Assembly (NCBI GenBank): GCA_022828595.1
Contig: JAKGHH010000008.1
Location: 6,995,728-7,059,727, forward strand
From: Nelumbo lutea
Taxonomy: Eukaryota; Streptophyta; Magnoliopsida; Proteales; Nelumbonaceae
Length of the DNA stretch: 64,000 nucleotides
Direction: 5' to 3'
The notes under the pieces were generated by a model. It saw only the letters and a list, made by a program, of their open reading frames with translations. It did no database searches and was not told where the DNA came from. Shown here one piece after another: positions 48,044-57,179 of the stretch. The stretch's first letter is position 1. Every line of letters begins with the position of its first letter. The position numbers were made by a program, and so were the translations under genes.

Positions 48044-48999
48044 GCGTTTAATATTGGACCCAAATTGTTTTCGTGTATGGGTGGGGAAAGGAAATTAAAG
48101 ATTCATTTTGAGCACCAAGTTAATTTTCCAAATGAAAGATTTCTAGGTCATTAAGCGAAGCTCACTAGATGAGCTAACATAACTGAATGGAAAGGTTCTC
48201 TATTTTAAGTGATCAAAATAAGAATCCGCTAAATAGAATAACGACTGCAAGCTAAAGACCTGTGAAGCTTTATGGGCAGCAACATATCAAGAGCGTCTGG
48301 ACAGGATAAATACATTACTGTATCTAACTGAAAAGCCCTCTTTTATTTGAAAACCAACGCTAAAGAGGGAGGAACAAATGAAGGAAATGTCGAACCTAAA
48401 CCCAAGGACTTTTTAATTTTTCCAAAACCAAGTGTTCAAGAATGTCAGGTAATTCAAATCGAAATCAATTAGATGAACACTTTTCTTCAAAAAACGACAC
48501 GTATAAATAATACATTCAATAAAAAAGGGGGGAAAGGAAGGAAAATGAACTGAATCATGTATATTGAGGAGGTAATTGTGATCAAAATCTAAGGTGGACA
48601 TCAAATCACAACACAATAATAAAAAAAATGGCATTTTACTCACGAAACCAGTGATGCAATCGAACATTATATCCCTCAATTATCCCCAGAGACAAAAACA
48701 AGAAAAAAGAAAAGAAAAGAAAAGAAAAGGCTTCAGCACTTCATAACAAACTTGAACATAATTCCCAAACTGACCTGGCTCGACGAGGTCGAAGGAACCA
48801 AATTGCTGGCGTTGTTAGGCGGAAGAGGTAAGGTCGGCGCCAATCCAGAATTGAACCTCTGAGAAGGGATACTGAGTTGTTCATAGAGGGCCATCTTATT
48901 CCTTGGCGGTGCCCTTGGACCTCCTTTATCTGCATCGTTAACATGGAGCCTAGGAAACAAGGGGCCCATGATCTTCTCCTCATCTTTCCCCCCTTTCAT
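39441..48999 (-). CDS. ELF3: EARLY FLOWERING 3 (ELF3), evening-complex clock protein
   Basis: Complete coding region of 795 aa in four exons on the minus strand: 48999-48775, 47533-46494, 40675-40624 and 40511-39441, with phases that match exactly. ELF3 is the scaffold of the nuclear evening complex (ELF3-ELF4-LUX), which represses clock and growth genes at night. It also gates light and temperature input to flowering. Exon 1 has the conserved N-terminus ([39 protein letters not shown]). The exon 2-3-4 junction encodes the central block ([32 protein letters not shown]). Exon 4 holds the Pro/Gly-rich prion-like part ([20 protein letters not shown]) and the C-terminal [20 protein letters not shown]. 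The family's polyglutamine tract seen in Arabidopsis is absent. Intron 3 (40676-46493) is 5.8 kb with inserted repeats; intron 1 has a G30 tract. The start is fixed by the conserved N-terminus. Confidence 0.97.
42303..42766. mobile_element. GC-rich MITE-like element in ELF3 intron 3
   Basis: The left end (CCTAGGACGGCAATTTTCCCC) and right end (CCCCATTGCCATTCCTAC) are partly inverted. The interior carries CCCCGCCCTGCCC and GGGATGGGAAC-type text seen in common plant non-autonomous elements. No coding sequence. The target duplication is unclear. Confidence 0.4.
42865..43069. mobile_element. Small inverted-repeat element (MITE), 205 bp
   Basis: A perfect 12-bp terminal inverted repeat, AAGGTTCAAAAT at 42865-42876 and ATTTTGAACCTT at 43058-43069. 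The interior has CGGGCTGTATCGTCCGGTACG and similar. TTTTAG occurs on both sides close to the ends and may be a target duplication. A related but incomplete copy lies at about 43545-43690 (GGATCAAAATATCAATACAGG, GTATCGGCCTGTATC). Confidence 0.6.
43545..43690. mobile_element. Partial copy of the 42865 MITE family
   Basis: Shares the GATCAAAATATC end and the GTATCGGCCTGTATC core with the element at 42865-43069. The other end is replaced by a T-run and unrelated sequence. Confidence 0.4.
44095..44345 (-). mobile_element. LINE 3' end with RNase H C-terminus
   Basis: The minus strand encodes [20 protein letters not shown] and ends LLFWAHL before a stop. [11 protein letters not shown] is the typical C-terminal end of the RNase H domain of plant L1-type LINEs. 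It is followed on the minus strand by an element 3' UTR and an A-rich end at about 44100. A 5'-truncated insertion in ELF3 intron 3, same orientation as ELF3. Confidence 0.75.
44756..44812 (+). repeat. Short direct duplication
   Basis: GTTTTCTTAGCTTTGTATC with the following AAAGGTAG appears twice back to back. A minor local duplication in ELF3 intron 3. Confidence 0.85.
45650..45890 (-). mobile_element. Second LINE 3' end with RNase H C-terminus
   Basis: The minus strand reads [18 protein letters not shown], again the end of a LINE RNase H domain. It then runs to TAATAAAATTTTTGGTTACC with a poly(T) on the plus strand near 45700. It is related to, but clearly diverged from, the copy at 44095. 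5'-truncated, in ELF3 intron 3. Confidence 0.7.
48001..48044 (+). repeat. T13-G30 compound homopolymer
   Basis: About thirteen T followed by thirty G in ELF3 intron 1. The G-rich strand is the template strand for ELF3. It could form G-quadruplex or triplex structures and is likely to be unstable in length and hard to sequence. Confidence 0.9.
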
Positions 49000-49900
49000 C
49001 CTCCTTCAACCTCTACTCCTTCAACTCAAAATCCACTCGAAAGACCAAAATTTGGGATCAAGATGACAACGAAAACCCATATAGCAAACCTAGAACCAAA
49101 AAAAAACCCAAATCGCCAAAACCGAAAATCTCACAGACCAAGACGGCAAAGTCGAGTCTTTTAGTTGAAAAGTCGAGAGTTTCACAAGAACCCCAAATCA
49201 ACCAACCTGAACAAAGCTAGTATTTTCCCTGCAACTGGAAGATAAAACAACTAAACAAGAAGAACGCACGGAGTTCCACAGAAACCGAGGAGATCATAAA
49301 CAGTAAATATCTAGGCACAGAGGAAACAAGCGAAAAGAGGGTTCGTAAAGATAGATTCGGGCAGTGAAGAGGTTCGAATTGGGATTCCATGGAGGACCCT
49401 CATCTGCAAAAAGGGATAGGAAAAAGTGCAGGTTTCGTGGGGCCCAAACGGATAGAACTAGAAGATGTGAAGGGATAATGACAGAATTGGGTCTCCAAAC
49501 TAATCAAAATGACAAAGATTTAGGCCTGGCAAAAAGGGTTATTACATTAGCGCCACAGGAATCATGGATGATTTTGCCCAAAACACCAACTATTTATCAG
49601 AAGTATTGAACTTTTTAATGAATGAACCCGTCAAGCAAAATCCATATAAAACCATCGCATTCAAACTTCAAAAGTGCACAAACACTGATCTGGTCATCTG
49701 GGACGTCTGTTTTGGTCTTGGAACGCATATTGGATGGATTAAAAAACACGACTAGAGACACTTTTTTGGTAAAACCGTGTAAGTGTGAAACCACGACTGG
49801 AGACTCGTGGGTTCGCCATTGTCGTTTGATCTAAAATGGGCAATCCTTAAAACTATTCCTTCTTCTGTGGGGGAAGGGGAACCATATTAATTGAAATTAG
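49000..49900 (-). promoter_or_regulatory. ELF3 5' UTR and upstream region
   Basis: DNA upstream of the ELF3 start. TAAATATCT at 49304-49312 differs by one base from the evening element AAAATATCT, the site bound by CCA1/LHY-type and RVE MYB factors that regulate clock genes. Its position (about 310 bp upstream of the ATG) could be promoter or 5' UTR. No TATA box was identified with confidence. Confidence 0.35.
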
Positions 49901-51149
49901 AAATACATGAAAAAAGATGGAATATCGTTATCGAGCTCGAAAAGAAGGCATCTCACATTTGTTTACAGCGAGGCCTTGTTATCGTAAATTTGTTCTTGTA
50001 GCCAAAGCCAACTGTATAGATATGGACTTGGGGGGTTGTAATCTCCGAATAAGTGGGGGAAATGGCTTGGGTGGACACATTATGGTCCGGACTCAGAACC
50101 GGTCACATCTCTTTGCTCTTTGCCGCCCATCATCCACATGCTTAGTTTTTGGAATTCTCCTGATCCTGATCACAACTTTCAGTAAGAATTCGTTAAAAGA
50201 TGGTAGTGAATACCGAATAAACGCCCCATCAAAAGAAAAAACCATAAAATATATAAATATACTGAGTAAATGAGAGATTAAGGACGTGCATGAGAAGTTA
50301 AACAACTTTAGTTTTTGTTGTCGGTTGGTGTTTTTCTTTTCAGTTGTGTGGGTGTCGTCTTCTTCTTTGTTGTTTGTGTTTGCGTTGTAGTGGTGTGTCA
50401 TTCGGCAATCTGGCATGAAACCAGAGGAGGCATCTCGCTGATGAATATTTTGGAGTGGACTAGCAAATTTGGCAATTGGCACGCAGAACCGGGTTAGTCA
50501 TCTATTTAGATTTCTGGGATCCGGAGAAAATTCATTCATTCCCCGTGCTGGACCCTTTCTTCTTCTTTTAGTAATTTTCCCGAATAGTTGGTATTTGGTA
50601 GTCCTACATGTATACAACCGTCAATTGCAATTTACCCATATTCAATCTGTACCACTTTTTTTCGGGAGAATGACCAATCAGCTCATATCAGAATTTTATA
50701 GCCCTCCATCAATATGGTTTATAGGGGAAGACGACTAATAATAGAGAGGGGCTGGAATTCAAAATTCTGCATCGTGTGCATCTGCACTTCTCCGCTTTTT
50801 TTCTCAATCATCCTCATCGCCACCGTTTAAGGGTGTGTGTTGTACTTTGTCCATTATTTACCACATTAAGCCACATCACCATCACTTCCCTGATACCCTT
50901 TAAAAGTATAAAACTATAAACAGCTCCGAAGTTTTGATCGTATGAGCTTTACGTAATCATCTGCCGAAACAAAAGAAAAAAGAAAAACTTTAAGTAATCA
51001 TCTAATACCTCCTTTTTGTCCCGTAACTATTTATTAAGAAAGAACTTTTGGTTCAATGAAATGTTGTCTCCCACAAATAAAACCACAATGACTGATTTAT
51101 GTATCTAACCACCCACCGTTCCCAATGCATGATTGGTATAAATAAAAAC
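49901..51149. other. Intergenic DNA; nothing recognised
   Basis: Unique-looking sequence with only short frames. A GT-rich stretch around 50310-50400 encodes nothing recognisable. Confidence 0.5.
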
Positions 51150-53005
51150 TTCATCGTGCCATAAGTGCCATAAGTGTCGTTCTATGTCTTGGGTGGGGTA
51201 ATATATGTGTTTTGATTTTTCTACGAGGGGAATTTCAATCGCATTATGCATTATTTTAATTATTAATATGACTTTTCAGAATTATGATTTATAAACTATT
51301 TTTTATGGGAGGTAGGTAGTTGATGGTGCCAATATCATATAAAAGTTTAGCACAAGGTCTTTTCAATACAAATTTTTGTTTTTATACTTGTCATCATTTA
51401 ATGCAATATAAAGTGTCTTTTAACTAATTTGTGCCTAATCTTATTACCTTTTTTTTGTCTTGTTGCTTGTCAGTTAGGTTTACTCAACACATTTGGCTGT
51501 CGAGCTCCTCCACCCATTGGACCCTATCAATAAACCCACATTCAATACGAGCAATGAAGAGCAATCGCGACATCACCAATGACATACTACACGGGTTGTC
51601 TCACGCCCACAACACTAACAAGGCACCAATCAACGAACCCTCAAAAAATCAAACCCTTAAGGGCCACACAACTAATACAAGCAAGTGGGACAAGTCCATT
51701 GATCAACTGACAAACATGGACATGCGTGTCTTGCATTGCAAGGCAACCATAGGTTAGACCCGAGACCTGGTTGATGAACTCCACCTCAACATGGAGGCTA
51801 TTGAGAATGTTGTTGTGGAGCTAGAAAGCTGCTTCAATGGAGCCCTCAAAGGGATCCACGACACCTTGTAATATTCACAATGCAGCCCTCAAAAAGATCC
51901 AATTCCTCCCAAATCAGCCTTCAAGGCATCGTAGACATTTTCCAAGCACAATTAAATGAGATGAGGGATGTGTTGACACTCGTAAAAATGGAAATGGCCA
52001 GTTCTGCTAGTGTCTCATCTACTCCAACCACACACATCAATATGCGACAACTGACACCATACTTGGGTGCTTGGGATGTTTGAGAGCTTGAAAACTTCTT
52101 GTGGCAACTTGACCAATATTTCTCTATAATTGGCATCCATGATGACCAAACTCAGGTACATATGACCGTTATGCATTTAAATGATATTACAATGTTATGG
52201 TGGCGTAGGCGTTGCCAAGACATTGAACAAGACACACATACCCTCAACACTTATGCTGACTTCAAGCGAGAGATCAAGCGATAATTCTACCCCAAGAATG
52301 TTGAGTACCCTGCTCGAAGAAATATGAACAACTTGAAGCACAATGACTAGTTTCACGACTACAACTAAGAATTCTTAGCTTTGACACTTGAAATCTTTGG
52401 CATGTCTAACAAGGACCTCTTGTTCAACTTCATAGACAATCTCAACTTCAAGAATATGACCGGGCCTTGGATTAAATGAAGTTCATGAAGCAATTGAAGA
52501 ATCTTCTTTCATCAACAACAAATTGAAGTAGTAAGCAAAAGTTTGTTTTCGAGGACAAAAACCAAGTTGAGTGGGGGAGACTCTCACAAGTGAACACTTC
52601 ACCATACCATCAAGTGCCATGCAATGTGCCTACGACATGTCAACCACATGTAATTGTCTATGCCTTGGGTGGGGCAATACATGTATTTTGATTTTTGTAT
52701 GAGGGGAATGCCAATGACATTATTGTAATTACTAGTATGATTTTTTACAACTATGATGTATCCTTCCATCACTCCCCCAAAAGCTTAAGCTACTCTTTGA
52801 GGGGAGGTAGGCAATTGAGTGGTGCCAATACCATGTAAATGTTAAGCATAAGGTTGTCTCCACACAAACTTGTGTGTTTGTGTTTGTCATCATTTAATGC
52901 AATACAAAGTGTTTTTTGACTAATTCATATGCCATTTTGTTGTCTTTTCTTGTGTTGTTACTTGTCACTTAGACTTATTCAACGCATTCGGGTGCTACAC
53001 GGAGC
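51150..53005 (+). mobile_element. Small gag-only LTR retrotransposon (non-autonomous)
   Basis: Two diverged direct repeats flank a gag-like region: about 51150-51500 and 52590-53005. Shared text includes CTTGGGTGGGG, GTATTTTGATTTTT, GGGAGGTAGG, TGTCATCATTTAATGCAATA and CTTGTCA near the ends. GAGTGGGGGAGA at about 52570 is a good polypurine tract. The interior (51540-52480) encodes a broken retrotransposon gag domain and no RT, RNase H or integrase. Boundaries are approximate because the LTRs have many differences. Confidence 0.7.
51880..52480 (+). pseudogene. Retrotransposon gag domain (decayed)
   Basis: Readable in one frame with several stops: FLWQLDQYFSIIGIHDDQTQ, MHLNDITMLWWRRR, YADFKREIKR, a stop, FYPKNVEYPARRNM and later MSNKDLLFNFIDNL. 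This is the pattern of the plant retrotransposon gag domain (W-rich, with the FxxxFxP...AR...L block). Stops occur at about 52081, 52282 and 52348. Confidence 0.75.
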
Positions 53006-53109
53006 CCCAACGACTAGCCCCATGACAGTGGGGGCATTTGTGAGGTGCACACAACACTGTTTTATGACTACTGACTCTCTTTTGATTGTTAAAGGAACTC
53101 TTTTTTAAG

Positions 53110-53640
53110 GATAAATAACACTTAGTCCCTTCATTTGTAACATACTGACATAAAACAACCTTTAACTCTTAAATTTCAATACTTTGCCCTCACAGGCTTA
53201 ACGTTAAAGCATAATTTCTCTTGTTGTATTATTAGTTTTCTAGTCATTTATAGTGTTTTATGTATTTTTTTTCCTTTCTTTGTTACATTTTTTATGTTTT
53301 CTTGTTTCTTTCTGCATTTGCCTCTTTTTCTTCTTTTATATTGTATTTTCTAGATTTTTATCCTTATTTTCTGTTTTTTTGTTGTATTTGATCAATTATT
53401 TTGTAAAATAATCTCATAAAATGATATAAGTACTATGGGGTTTTAGAAATATCTAAACATGCACATAATAGTCATATAAGAATATTTTTTCTGAAATTAG
53501 TTAACTGATGCAATACTAACCATGGAATCTAAGTGCTTGAATATAAAAAAATTTAGGGTGGATCATTATGGCAAATCAAAGTTCAAGGACTAATTTTAAT
53601 TTTCATTGCACCCAAAGTGCAAGGTGTAATTTACCCCCTT
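53110..53640. mobile_element. Possible MITE with degenerate inverted ends
   Basis: The left end (AAGGATAAATAACACTTAGTCC) and the right end (GTGCAAGGTGTAATTTACCCCC) are imperfect inverted repeats. The inside is AT-rich and T-rich without coding. Similar 'data not above a few codons' elements are common in plants. The call is tentative. Confidence 0.35.
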
Positions 53641-55527
53641 TTGTTATTTTGGTTAATGCCGTTATTCTGAGCAAATATTAATCTAGTTACCTTTATTTTG
53701 ATAAAAATTAGTTGCTTCCTAATTTGTTCAAGAAAATTTCCCTTTCATTTTAGTAATATTCTTATTGAATTTCCAATTACTCTTTTTTGGAAAAAAAAAA
53801 AAAACGTATCAAATACCACCTTAATTACCTTATGTAGTGATGTAACACCAATCCTTTTCAGAAATTTGCATTGCAATCTTGATTTCAGAGTAAATATCAC
53901 ATGTAATGTTGTTACTTGTAACATTTCCCCATCTCTCTCTTCTCTTCTCTTTCTGGAATTAAACTCCATCCATTTTTTCGTTTGTTGACTTTAAAAAAGA
54001 TTAATTATCATGTGATTCTTGGTTCTTAATGCATTATTATGAAAATGTAGGGAGGCTTGGAGAATGTGGAAAAGCACAAATACAATAAAAAGTATAACAA
54101 AATTTGGTATAAAGGAAACCTAAGAAATTGTAGGAAATGTATGGAATATGACAATAAATAAAGAGGAAAGTATAGAAAACCATAAAAAAGTATAAAAATA
54201 TAACTGAAAAAAATTAAAATACAAAAAAAAATGCAACAAATAAAAAGAGGGAAGTACCAAAAATACAGAAAAATAAACAATGCAACAAATACAAAAAAAA
54301 AAAAAAAAGTAAGAAAAACAAAAATATAGAAAGACAAAAAATAATACAGATAAGAGGACCCAACGAGAAGAAGTCTCGAAGGTAGGGGTTTATGTAGGCC
54401 CTCCATCCACCAAAGCCTTAGATCATTCAGTAGAGCCTTAATCAACAAAATCCAAGAGGAACAATGAAGTCGGAATCAAGAAATGTTACACTTGCTGTCC
54501 ATTTAGCATGGCAAGGGGGAAGGGGGGTCACTATTACTAAAACCATAACCCTTTAGGAAGAAATGTTAGAAAGAGAGTTGAGTCTCAATTTAACAATGGA
54601 AAGGGCTAGCTAGAAGAGTTAGGGGTAACGATTTAATAATGAATATAGCTTTATATAGAATAAATTGACGAAATAAGATGAATTGGTAAAATAGTGGGTA
54701 TGGTTTTAAATAGGATGAATTGGTAAAATAGGATTCATGTAATTAACTCCATATGAGATGATGATGATCTAACAACAGAACAAGGGAGTAAGTAGGTGCT
54801 TTAAATCCATATGAAACAGGAATGTGATAAGAATATGAGACGCCTGAATTCAATTTGATTATTGATGGATATGTGAAAGTTGAAACATATATTACAATTT
54901 GGTTTATTAACAGCTACAAATAAGCATTTTATGACACTTTTTTGGGTGAATGTGTAGTATATGGCATTTCAATTTAACTTCCTGGACATACATTGAAATT
55001 GAAATCAGTGAAAGTGTCCGCTTTAGAGATAGATTTGTCCTTTTTGATTATTTAGATATCCAACTATCTGATTTCAATAGCATTAAATTCAAAACTTAAA
55101 AAATCCTTGTACAAAACTAGTACATATCTACAAAATAATATAAAGAACTGTATATTATAATTTGTAAATAAAATAAAAGTAATATTTGAATTCCAAATCC
55201 CACTGAATCGTACATAGCTTTAAAATAAAATCCTACAAATTAACAAAAGGCCTGATAATCAATATGCATACACTAGAAGTAGATATGCTAATTATATATG
55301 GATAACCCGAGTCTTTATAAATTGACTTAAGGGGTGCTTGATTTTTGGATTTTGAGAGGGGGAAGTTGGTCAATGGGATTAATTAGGGAAAGTTTATTCT
55401 TCTTGGTATTGCTTACCTGGGGCACCAAATAAGTATTTCCCCATAAATAAGCAGGTAAGGGATATCCATCTCCCTTGGGAAAATTGCCAATTAAGTATAC
55501 TTAATGGGACAAAAATTTCCCTTATAA
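53641..55527. other. Intergenic AT-rich DNA
   Basis: A-rich subrepeats at 54060-54350 (AACAAATAC, AGAAAAATAAACAATGC) are partly complementary to the T-rich block at 53240-53400. A possible RTE-tail relic ending in GATGATGATGA lies near 54700-54770. No gene was seen. Confidence 0.45.
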
Positions 55528-55640
55528 TAAAATACAAAAACCTCCCCTAAAGTTTATGACAATCACAAAAACCTCTCCTATAGTTTCATTGTAGCAAAAA
55601 TCTCCCTTGAATTTTTAAATAATTCAACAAAAATCTCCCT
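55528..55640 (+). repeat. Left TIR of the Mutator-like element
   Basis: It aligns with the reverse complement of 57060-57169, roughly three-quarters identical by eye, with a few small gaps. Confidence 0.8.
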
Positions 55641-56346
55641 TGAAATTACCCCTAAAGCATTATTAAACCCTATCTATTGCAGCGACATTATTGCTCAGTA
55701 TATTCTATTATTGGAATATTCCATCCATTTTTTTCTGGAAATTGTTCTTCATTGGAGGTTATTCTTGGCCGACAAGTGTTCTCATATTTCTTTTAAAGCT
55801 CATGTTTTCAGCAACTGTTCTTTACAGCGGTTTTCTTATCTGATGCCTCCCAAGGAAAATATTAACATTCTGATGCCTTTACAGGGGTGCCTATACAGGG
55901 GATGGAGATGTCCATATTTAGATATCTATGAGAGTTAAAAAATCAAGAGTGATGCCTTATATCTTCATGATTCTTTTAATGATACTAATAGTACATGCAT
56001 TGGTACGTGAAAGTTATCTCCAACACAAAACTATTCATAATTTATAGATAGTTTTTGAACAGTTTCTTAATTGTTACAATGACAGTTTTTGAATAGTTAT
56101 AAGTGAATGGTTTCTTAACTGTTATAAGTCGGTAGATTTTGGAGTGTGAATAAATGACGTATATACCATTTTTTATGCCCGTTGTATATTGCTTAGACAA
56201 GGGATAAAAATGTTTAATGAAAAATCAAAAAAATGGGACTATTTGCTCTTTTGTTAGTAGTATAGATTTGCAAGTTATGGATAGATCTATTATGATTGCA
56301 GTGCAATCAAATATGTACTAATTCAAATCCACCGGGGTTGTGCACG

Positions 56347-56800
56347 TTAACGGTAGAGACATTTTCCGAACCGGGCTTGTATCTCCTGCCCAATTTGTCT
56401 AATACCACAACACTTAATTATACGACTTGTGTTCAAAATACTACAAGAAAACCCTCGCCCTGACGTAATGGAGACAAAACCTTCGCCTGCCCCTGGTGCC
56501 GGAAAATTGTTTCTCTCCCCTCTGCAACAGTTGACAACTCCGGTTTTGACCACCAATGCGCAAACGTGGTCATCACCCACCATGGCATCCTTCAACTTGA
56601 GCACATTGTTGTAGTAGACCTTTTAGGGTACAAAGTCCCAATTCCAACAGAGCAGGCTGTTTCCTCCGGACCTCAGCTCGCAAAAGAAATTACGACTTGC
56701 TAGAGATGGCTGTGAAAGATACATTCGGCCCGATAGAGATATTGACACCTCCATTAAAGCATTCAATTCTCTGTATAGGTTCTCTGGTTTGAAGATTTTT
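56347..56800 (-). pseudogene. CRINKLY4-related receptor kinase (CCR) ectodomain fragment
   Basis: The minus strand encodes, in order, RIECFNGGVNISIGPNVSFT, (frameshift) NFFCELRSGGNSLLCWNWDF, an in-frame stop, KVYYNNVLKLKDAMVGDDHV, CALVVKTGVVNCCRGE and FVSITSGRGFSCSILN. These are the Cys-rich, RCC1-like 'crinkly' repeats of plant CCR/ACR4-type receptor kinases, where blocks end in C-W-G. Here the last reads KCCG instead of CWG. Kinase and transmembrane parts are absent. It lies within the Mutator-like element, so it was most likely captured from a host gene elsewhere. It cannot encode a receptor. Confidence 0.8.
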
Positions 56801-57059
56801 TATAAGAAAAATGCTTTGTAAAAAACATGGTATATCATTCAACGGGTTTCCGTCTGTGTTTGAATGATAGATTGAAAGAGTTGAATTCTTCCTCTTCAAA
56901 TGGTGGAGTTTAGGGATAGGAAAAGCGGATAAAGGAAAGGAAAAGAGGATAACAGGTCGACAGGTTATTTCAATAAAAATATATACAAATTAATTAAAGG
57001 GTAAAATCGGCATTTTCAAAAATGCAACCGTTTACCATTTTGCGTTTGGGTCATTGACG

Positions 57060-57169
57060 AAAGGGAAGTTTTCATCGAATTATTTAAAAAATTTAGGGAA
57101 AGATTTTGTTAAAATGAAACTAGAGTTTTTTACGATTGTTAGAAATTCAGAGGAGGTTTTTACATTTTA
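57060..57169 (-). repeat. Right TIR of the Mutator-like element
   Basis: Inverted partner of 55528-55640. The outer end ATTTTA is followed by the 9-mer CCCCTATAA. Confidence 0.8.
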
Positions 57170-57179
57170 CCCCTATAAT

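Larger units (their letters stand above)
55528..57169. mobile_element. Mutator-like element carrying a host gene fragment (Pack-MULE)
   Basis: Long terminal inverted repeats of about 110 bp: the left arm starts TAAAATACAAAAACCTCCCC and the right arm, read from the other end, starts TAAAATGTAAAAACCTCCTC. The similarity continues past TAGTTTCATT and TTTAAATAATTC to CCCTT. The flanking 9-mers are CCCTTATAA (55519-55527) and CCCCTATAA (57170-57178), one mismatch apart. A 9-bp target duplication plus long TIRs is the hallmark of Mutator superfamily elements. No transposase is present. The interior carries a broken piece of a CRINKLY4-related kinase gene. Confidence 0.85.

Noticed and set aside
54026..54448. 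140-aa minus-strand frame rich in Phe, Leu and Tyr that looks like a membrane protein
   Set aside because: It is the reverse of an A-rich low-complexity tract, which always reads as hydrophobic residues.
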